Positions 33,801 to 42,800 of a stretch of DNA of 44,445 nucleotides are shown piece after piece. This DNA is from Oscillospiraceae bacterium. GTDB taxonomy: Bacteria > Bacillota > Clostridia > Oscillospirales > Oscillospiraceae. Below the pieces are notes generated by a model, which had not been told where the DNA came from, made no database searches, and was given only the letters and a program-made list of their open reading frames with translations. The stretch spans positions 1-44,445 of the forward strand of contig JAHHSD010000011.1 of the NCBI GenBank assembly GCA_020025425.1, read 5' to 3'. Every line of letters begins with the position of its first letter. Position 1 is the stretch's first letter. Made by a program: the position numbers and the translations under genes.

Positions 33801-36800
33801 TCTTGTCATTGGCATTTGCGGCTGTGATGCTGCCGCCCTCGCCCTTCAGGAAGGTCAGGCTGTGTCCGCCGCCGCCGGAGACGCGGGTGTAGTTGAAGGT
33901 AAGCACATTGTCCTTGCCGGCCTTCAGGCTGGCGATGGTCTTGCTGGCGTCCTCGTCCTTGGCCAGCTCGTAGCCCTTGACGGCGGGAGCAAAGTAGGTG
34001 AAGCTGTCGCCCACCTTCAGACCGGTGGCAACCTCGATGGGATTCTGAACGTCGGTGCCGGTAATGGCCGCACCTGTGCTCTTGTCCTTCAGTGTGATCA
34101 CGACCACGGGGCCATCCACCCAGTTGATGGTAACTGTGGCGGCAGCCTTGTTGCTGGGGGCGCGTCCCTGCGCGTTGAAGGTGATGGTGTTCTGGGCCGC
34201 GTCATACTGCGGTGTGATCTGGGCCTGGCCCATGCTCATGGTCTCACCGTCAATGTAGTTGGCGATGGGGCCAAGTGCCTTGACGATGGTGTCCACGTCC
34301 TGGTCCTTCAGCTTGCTGTCCAGATTGACCTCATACTGATTGTCCTGGGCCGCAGGCTTGACGTTGGCGTTCTGGAAGCTGATCTGGACCTTGCCGTCCA
34401 CCACCAGAGCGGCCTTGAGCTCTGCCTTGTTGTCCACAGTGCAGTACTTGCCGGGCTCGTCCTCTGCGGTGTAGATCAGCTCGTGCTTGCCGGTGATCGC
34501 CAGGGCGCTCTCCGGATTCGGAACCGGTCTGCCGTCGATGGCAACAGAGACGGGCAGGTCGTTCTTGGGCACCCAAACAGCGTCCGACTGCCACTTCTGG
34601 TCCATCTCGCCGCGGATGCTTTCGCCGGCTGCCGCGCCCAGCTTAGTCAGATCCAGCTGGTCGCCCACAGTGGCATAGCTCGTGGTGTTGGCATTGATGC
34701 CCTTGATCTCCACTCTGCTGTTCACATAGATGGGGACCTGCTTCGTCACAGTTCTGGACTGTGCAGTGGGCAGAGCAGTGCGGAATGTCAGGGGGTAGGT
34801 GGCGCTGACTTCCATCTGCAGGCCGGGTTTAGCGATCTGATCCTCACCCAGGGCGGGGATCTTGGTGGTCACTCTGGCCTCCTTATCAGTGCGGGTAACC
34901 GCATCCTGATAGACGGCGGTCACATGGTTGCTGCCGGGGTGGTTCGCCATGGGCACATGCAGACTTTTAACCAAATCCATTCCCTGGAAGCGCAGCTGAC
35001 CGTACACATAGAGATGCACGTTTCCGGTGACCCACTGGGCATGGTCGATTGCGCCCTTATCGGTGAAGTCTTTGATTTTGACCTCCAGGTTGTAGTAACC
35101 CGGGACCTTTGTGACAACAGGTACCTGCTTGCTGCCCACAGTAACATGGGTAGCATCGGTGCCGTTGCCCATCCAAATCTCCTTGTTGTCGCCCTTGGTG
35201 CTCTCTGTGGTGCCATTGCCGCTCCAGGTCAGGGCGGAGAACTCGATATTTTGGATGTAGGCCTGAAGTGCCGCCTGCTTCTCCTCCTGGGTATGGTTCC
35301 CCTTCAGATAGCCATCCAGGTCATCATCAATCACAGCAGCCGCAGCGATCTGGCGGAACAGCTCCATGATATTGATGGCACCGGCATCGCCCTCATTGGC
35401 GTGGGTGTAATAGACCTTTCCGTTGGCGGCCAGATTGTTCATGTCACGCAGCTCCAGGTCACCTTCCTGGTAGTTGGTGGTCGGTTTGAACCAGACATTG
35501 TCGCCCACCACGAAGGAGGTGCTCAGTCTGCTGGCGTCGGGAGGCTGGGGCAGACTGGCGGCTCCCTTTTCGTTCACGCGAATGACGAAATCTCTTTCGA
35601 AATGGCCAATCTCCTTGGTCTCATCGTAGGCATAGCGCTTGTTGGTCTCCCAACCGGTGGCATCCTGCTTGCCCAGATTGTCCAAAGTATCCCGGAACAC
35701 CATGGTCACCCGATAGGTGCCCAGCCTGTTGGGAATGCCTTTCTCCAATGCATCGCCCTGAATCACAGCACCATCCTGATCGGTCACGCTCTTGACGAAG
35801 ATGTGGGAGCGCGGATCCTCCTTGATGGTAAAGTTGATGGGCTTATCAGCTGTATCCAACGGAGTCTTGATGCTATCGTTTGTGTAGCGAATCTCGCTGC
35901 CGTCCTCTGCGATATGGACCAGATCCGGCATGAAGATATAATCATTGCTGGCTTCGTTGGCTCGCAGCAGCTCCTCCCAGGTGTAGTAGGCCTGCTCATC
36001 CGGTGTGCCATCATTGCCCAGCTTCTGAGTGAGCTGGAGTGCTCTGTTGCCCTCAAGCCGAGGACTGCCGTGGAGATACATATCCTGGTAGAGCATGTGG
36101 CTCATGCCCTGCTTGGAGGTCCACTTGTACACGATCTGGTACTTGCCGGGCTGGTTGGGCATAGCGGGTGTGACCGTATTCTCAACCTGACCTGCGCCGG
36201 TGTACTTGGCATAGCCGATCAGATCCAGCGTAATACCATGCTTGTCGATCACAGCGTCCTGATATCCGTCGGGCAGCTTGTCCTTGATCTGCTGCTTCTG
36301 GCTCTCATCCAGGCCCTTGCTGCCGGTGAACACCTCTTTGACAATGTTAAGCGTTCCATCCTCCTGCGGATAGATGTGCTGGTGGGTGGTCAGCAGCGGG
36401 ATGACCTGATCGGCCTCCTTGGTGGGGTCAAAGACCTGTCCCACGCGGACGTGGTAGGGGTTCTTGAACACCATCTCAGGTGCGCCGTGAACCAGGAATT
36501 CGTAGGTGACGCAGTAGGAATTGCCATTGATGGTCTCGTATCCGCCGTCCTTATTGGTCACATATTCGCCGCTCTTGGCCTGGGCATAGGTGACCACACG
36601 GAATTTGCCGGTATCAGTCAGCGTAACATTGCCTTGGCTGACGCCGTTCATGGCGGCGTGGTCCTCCCACTGCCTGGTATCCGGGTTCCACTTCTGAACG
36701 GTGGCGTTTTTCTGCAGCTCCTTCTTGACCGCATCCGTCTCTGCATCAGGCAGGTTGTACAGCACGATGCTTCCGCCCACCAGCTGCTCGAAGTTCATGG

Positions 36801-39800
36801 TGGTGTGCTGCAGGCGGTTGGGCTGGCCGGGGAAGGTGACGCTGGCGGCATTGCCCATCACACGCACGGTTCCCTTCACGGAGATGGTCGTACCAAAGCC
36901 GTTGTCCACACTCAGGGTCATGTCCATGGCCTGGTCGCTGACCTTCTCGCCCTTCAGGGTCACGATTCCGCCGCGGGAGCTGTTGGTCACAAAGCCGGAG
37001 CCCTGGGGGATGTTGACCGAGGGGGTCAGGGTGGGTCTGGTGTATGCCAGATAGGCGGGGGAGAAGGTGGTCTCCAGCACGGTCTTTTGTCCCACGCGGG
37101 TGGAGACATTCATGGCCGGATCGACAGGATTCTCGCTGGCCGGGTAGCTGCTGCCCTCGTAGGCCACAGTCATGCCGATCTTATGGCGATAGCCGATGTT
37201 CACGCCCTCCTTGGCACTGCCGACCAGGGAGAAGGCGGTCGTCTCCACATCACTGGTCCAATCCGCGGGCGCGGTAATGCTCAGTCCGCTGTCGCCCAGG
37301 GTCTGGGTAAAGATCAAGGGATAACCGACATCCTTGTCGTTAACGGACTCCTGATTTGCGGTACCCGCAATCTTCAGCACAAAGTTGTTGCCGATGGCAT
37401 CAGGCTTCAGGATAAACACGCCGTCGGCGGTGGTCTGAGCGGTTGCGACTACCTTGTCATTCGTCTTATCGATCAACTGGACGGTCACTCCCTCGATGGG
37501 AACATCGCCGCCGTCCTTCTCATTGGGCAGCTGCTTCCAGCGGTCATCGCCGTCCCGATCCAGATAGACCACGCCGCTGACCAGCTTGCTGGCCAGCTTC
37601 AGGCCTGTCCGGCTCTTGCTGTCGTTTCCGCCAACAACAAACTGCTCCTTTTGCTCGTCGTCCATGTAGGTGGAGTCTCTCTGGGTCACCTGATAGGTGC
37701 CGGCAGACACGGTCTGGACGAAGCGCTGGTAGTTCTTGCCGTCAGTCCGCTGAGGCATACGCAGGGTCACGGCGGCGTCGCTCTGATTCTGGCCGGTGAC
37801 CAAATCCAGGGTGAAATCACCGCTGGGCGCGGGTGTGGCAAAGGATCCGTCAAAGAACTGACGATCTCCCGTCCACTCCTTCCAGGCACCGGGGGTGCCG
37901 GGATCACCAATGCGGAATACATACTTTTTGCCGGCGGCTGCTGTCTCATTCTTCAGCAGAGGCTCGCTCACATAGGCCGTGACCGGGGTGTTCTGGCCGA
38001 TGGTCAGCGAGGTCTTGGCGGAGAGTGCAGGGGCGGGAGTCTGATCTGTGGTGGTCTCACCGCCGGTGAGCACCACGGGCAGGGAGCCGGGGAAATAGAT
38101 GGTGTCCGCCTGCACGGCAGGGGCATTGCTGCCGCCCCGGGCATCCACCTGGCCCAGAATGGTCAGAGCTTCGGTCGCATCTACAGCGGCGCTGTCCGTG
38201 CCGCCCTGGCCCTTTACGGTAACCGTTTCAGCAAAGCTGGCGTTTCCGGTGACCTTGATGCCCGGATTTCCCTGGCCGCCCTGGACCTCCAGCACGGCAC
38301 TGCTGTTGCTCTCCACAGCCAGTCCCTTGGGGGCCAGAATGGCAGGCATGTTGGCCTTGCCGCTCTGCTTCAGCTTGACGTCTCCGGACAGCGTCAGGGT
38401 CAGCTTACCCGTCAGCTTGCCGGCATCTACAATGACCTGTCCGGGCACCGCGCTGTTGACGTTGATGCCGTCCTTCAGCGTGAGGGTCCGATCTTGATCA
38501 CCGGAGATGGTGATGTTATAGGGGACTGCGTAGCTGGCTGCATTGCTCTGGATCACAGTCAGGGCGCCCTCATACTGCACCCAGGGTGCGCCGCCGCTGT
38601 CCACGTTGACCATCTTGGGATCGGTGCTCTGGCGGTAGCCGTCCTTCCGGATCTCAATATAGCCTCGGGCCAGATCCAGGATGTCCAGGCCCAGCTGAGA
38701 CAGGGTCAGATTCTCCTTGAGTGTCACATTGCTTGTGACAGAGAAGCTGCTGTCGCCTCCGATACCCGCAGTGTAATACTTGCCGGAATTTTTGTTCAGG
38801 TCAATTACATGGTAGGCGTTGCCGGGTGTCACACGGGTGGCAAAGCCCCGGTAGCCGGTGGGCATCGTGAAGGTCCAGCTGGTGTCTTTTTCACCACCGG
38901 AGAGCTGGAATTTCTCTGTCTCAGCTGCACTTCTTGCCTCGGCAAAGACGCCGTTGAAGAAGGCATTGTGCGTTGCGGTACCGCCCTGATTGGCAGGAAG
39001 GATGTAGGTATAATACACATTCATGGCCTTGCCATTCTTGCTGAATGCCTTCAGCTGGGTGGTGTCGTCCATCATGTAGATATAGCCATAGCCGTTCCTG
39101 TTCTTGCCGCCGATGCCGCTGCCGCTGCCGGGGGCATCCAGCTCCAGGGAGCCGCCGCCGCCAATGGCGAGATAGTAGTGGCTGGTCAGCTCAAGGGCGT
39201 TCTTGTCTCCATAGGCCGCAAGCTTAACCGTCTTGCCGGTGGGGATGGTCAGGGTGGTGCGGGTATAGTCATAGGCGTTGCTGCCCGCATTGACCTGGAT
39301 GGGGATATAGACCTGATCCACCACCTTGGCAGTGGTGCTGGTGGTGTGGGAGTCCTTGGTGCTCACGTTCAGACCGTCGGGGAACTGGATGTCCCAGCCG
39401 GGACCGTCCACCATGATGGTGTACGGGGAGGGGGTATTCAGATCCTTCTGGTGTACGATCAGGGGGCGATTGTAGCTGGCGTCGCTGCCGGTTCCGCCCT
39501 TCTTGTTGGGGATCCAGGCCACCGCCTTGCCGTCCTCCATAAAGTCGGGGTTGACGCTCTGGCGGTAGCCGCTGGCGCTCACCTGGATATAGCCGTGGCT
39601 GATATCCACAACGCCGATGCCCTCCTCAGAGGTGACCAGGTTGTTCAGATAGGTAGTAGAGCCGGGATCGGCCGCAGAGGCCACCACGGGGAATACGGTC
39701 TTTTTGCCGGTGTCCGCATCCTGATAGTAGTACCAGCGGTCTCTGTCCAGGCTGACCCGGTAGCTGCCGGGATTGACCAGGAACAGGAAGCCGTTGTAAT

Positions 39801-42800
39801 CCACCGGCATCTCTATGCTCAGGTAATCCGTGGCGCCGGTCACATTGCCGCGGACGCTGAACCGCTGAGACAGCTTCTTGCCGCTGCCCTGCTGGAACAG
39901 GCCGTCCTTGAAGGTGCCGTCCAGCAGGCTCTTGCCGCTCTCCACGGTGTAGCTGCCGGTGGCGCCGGTCTGGATACCGGGGATGCTTGTGCGCTTCTGA
40001 TTCGCGGGCTCATTGTGGCTGATCTTCTGGAAAAAGCCCTGGAGTCTCAGCTTGCTGCCCAGATGCAGGGTAGCCTTGCCGTCAGCATCCCGGCCCACCT
40101 GGAACACGGGCTGCTCGGGGGCCGCAGTCGCCATCAGCACGCTGTTGGTGGCATTTTCACCGTTGAGTGTCACCTTGCCCTGGTCAACCCGCATGGTGGG
40201 CTGTCCGTCACCGGCAACCAGGGTGGTCCTGCTGCCGCTCTTGATGTTGATGCTCAGGGGCCGGCCGCTGGGATCATCAATGATGATGGGGCACTTGTTG
40301 TCCACAGGATTGTTGAGGTCGTCAATGGAAACATTATCCAGCGTGATGCTGACTGCGCTGTCCACAGACTGCCCATTCTCATTGTTGTGGGTCATGTTGC
40401 CGATCTTGATGTTGTGGCCCAGCTTACCATTTTTAATGGTATAGTGGCCGCTGTACTGGGTGAAGCCCTGCTTTCCGCCGGAGAAGGTGGCGTCCACGCT
40501 CTGGCGCCAGCCAGTTCCGTTGATCTCCACAAAGCCGCGGTTCAGATCAATGACGCCGGGCTGGGCAGACTCCAGGAACAGCTTGTGGACCTGGGTCAGC
40601 TGGTTGGGGATCACATGGAACACGGTCATAAAGCGCTCGTCGGTGTAGATTCCGCCGCCCTGGCCGGCATACACCGCCAAATTGACGGGGAGCTTCTGGC
40701 CGGGCAGGGTGATTGCAAAGCCCTTGGCCTGGCTGCCGGGCAGGGTCAGCATCGCCTGATCGGGCGCGGGAACCTTGCTCACGTCAAAGATCAGGAACTG
40801 ACCGGAATGGTTCTCCCGGAAGTCGCCCATGAATACGGTGGCCTTATCGCCCTTTCCGATGGGGGGATCCAGCGAATCAATGTCGCCGCCCACGTCCAGG
40901 GCACCGATCTTGCCGCCCAGGACCAGCAGCTCCACACCGTCTGTCACGGAGATTCTGGGTGCGGTGCCGTGTTTGCTGTAACCGCGGCCGATGGCGTAGT
41001 CGCCCTGGGCGCTGGTCACGGTGATCTTGCCGCCCTCCAGGCGGATATCCCCGATGGCTGCGCCCACATTTCCGTTTCTGGACCAGCCAATACCCAGCGC
41101 GCCGCGGCTGGCGTCCACAACCAGCTCGCCCTCGCCGCGCTTGGTGAAGGTACCCATGGATTTTGCAGTGGAGCCGATACCGCCCTGGATACTGACCAGG
41201 CTGCCCTTCGCAGTGTCGATCAGGACGTTGCCCATGCTGGTCTTTCCATACTGATCGCTCACGCCCAGGCCGGGGGCCGTAATGGCCGCGCCGGTGCCGT
41301 ACTTCACCGTGACGTTGGGCGTTCCCTTGATGGTCACATCGCCCATCTTCGAGGTGTTCTTATCCTGGTTGTAGTAGCCTCCTTCAACGCCGATCACCGG
41401 TGCTGCGGTGCAGTAACCTGTGGCAGTTACCTGGGCCTGCTCCTTGATTTCCAGACCGCCGGTCCAGCCGATGCCCCGATCGTTGCGTCCGCCGGTACCG
41501 ATGACGCTGCCTCTGTACATACTGCTGGTGCCGCTGGCGTCAATGCGGGCCTCCACCACGGCGTTACCGCCAATGGTGATCTTGCCCAGGTCCACATGGC
41601 TGTTTCCAGCGCCGCCGATGGCTGCGCCTTCGAAGTAGCTGTTGTCGTAGTTCTTGTTGGAGACGGCCGTCACTTGGCTGTTTCCTTCAATGGTGACGTC
41701 CACCACGGCCGCATTGATGGTCTCGCTGTATGTCACACTGTTGGAGTTGCTGTGCGTACCGCCGGTGTAGGCCTCGCCGATGGCGGCACCCTGGCCCATG
41801 GTGGTGGCGTTGACCTTGGCATCGCCGTCGATCAGAACGCTTACCTTACGGCCGGTGACGGCGCCGTTGCCCTTATCAGAGGCCAGGCACACGGAGGCGG
41901 AGCCGATGGCGGCCGACATGCTGGTGGGGAACGTCTTTAGCTCTTTGCTTCCCACAACTGCGGTGACGTCGGCATTGTCTCCAATGTGGATCGTACCGTC
42001 AAACAGGGCAATGGACAGACCTTTTCCATAATAGTCGCTGCCGGTATCCATAGGCTTGATGACGCCGCCGAGGATCTCAATTTTGGTCCGTTTCGCGGGA
42101 TCCGTGCTTACCTGCAGCTGCTCGCGCAGGTCGCTGCCGATGGCGGCCGCCGCACCATAAATTTTGGTGTTCTGCTCCTTGTAGCCATCACTGTCTCCCG
42201 GCCTGTGGTTGTTGACCTGGAGAACGCCGGTGTTTTGCGTCTGGCCGTCAATGGTCAGCTTTGCACCGCTGTCCACGCGAATGGGCGTGGGTGCGTAGTA
42301 GAGATAACCACTGATTTTCTGCGACCCATGCAGCATTTGTGTGGTGCTGCCGTCAACCAGGACCAGCTTCAGCTGGCCGGTGGGGTACACATGGATGGGG
42401 GAGATGGCGTAGCGATTGAGCTCAAACTTGGTCTCCTTGCCCACCTGGCCCACGGTGACGGTGGCCATCTGGTCCATGTCCTTGGCGGACAGGCCGTAAC
42501 GGAACGCGTCGTCAGCCTCGGGGTAGACCAGGGTGAAGTCCGTTCCGGTCACAGGCTGGACAGGAGCAGTCTTGAGCCCCTCCAGAGTGATGCTCTGCCG
42601 GTAACCGCCCTTGGTCAGCTGGATGTGGCCCATACGCAGGTCCAGCACAGTGCTGGGGGTGTGGGGCTTCAGCTTCTCCACCGCCAGATAGCGCTGATCG
42701 CCCACTGCCACATTCGTCATGTCAGGGGTCCACCAGCGGAAGTAGCACTTTCCGCCCGTCTTTTCCTCGTAGTAGGTGCTCTTGTCCTCCTGATAGACTC

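Noticed and set aside
27928..41940. Open frame of 4670 codons on the plus strand opposite the giant gene
   Set aside because: It is exactly in antisense register with the real gene, has no recognisable domain, and follows from the sense gene avoiding TTA, CTA and TCA codons.
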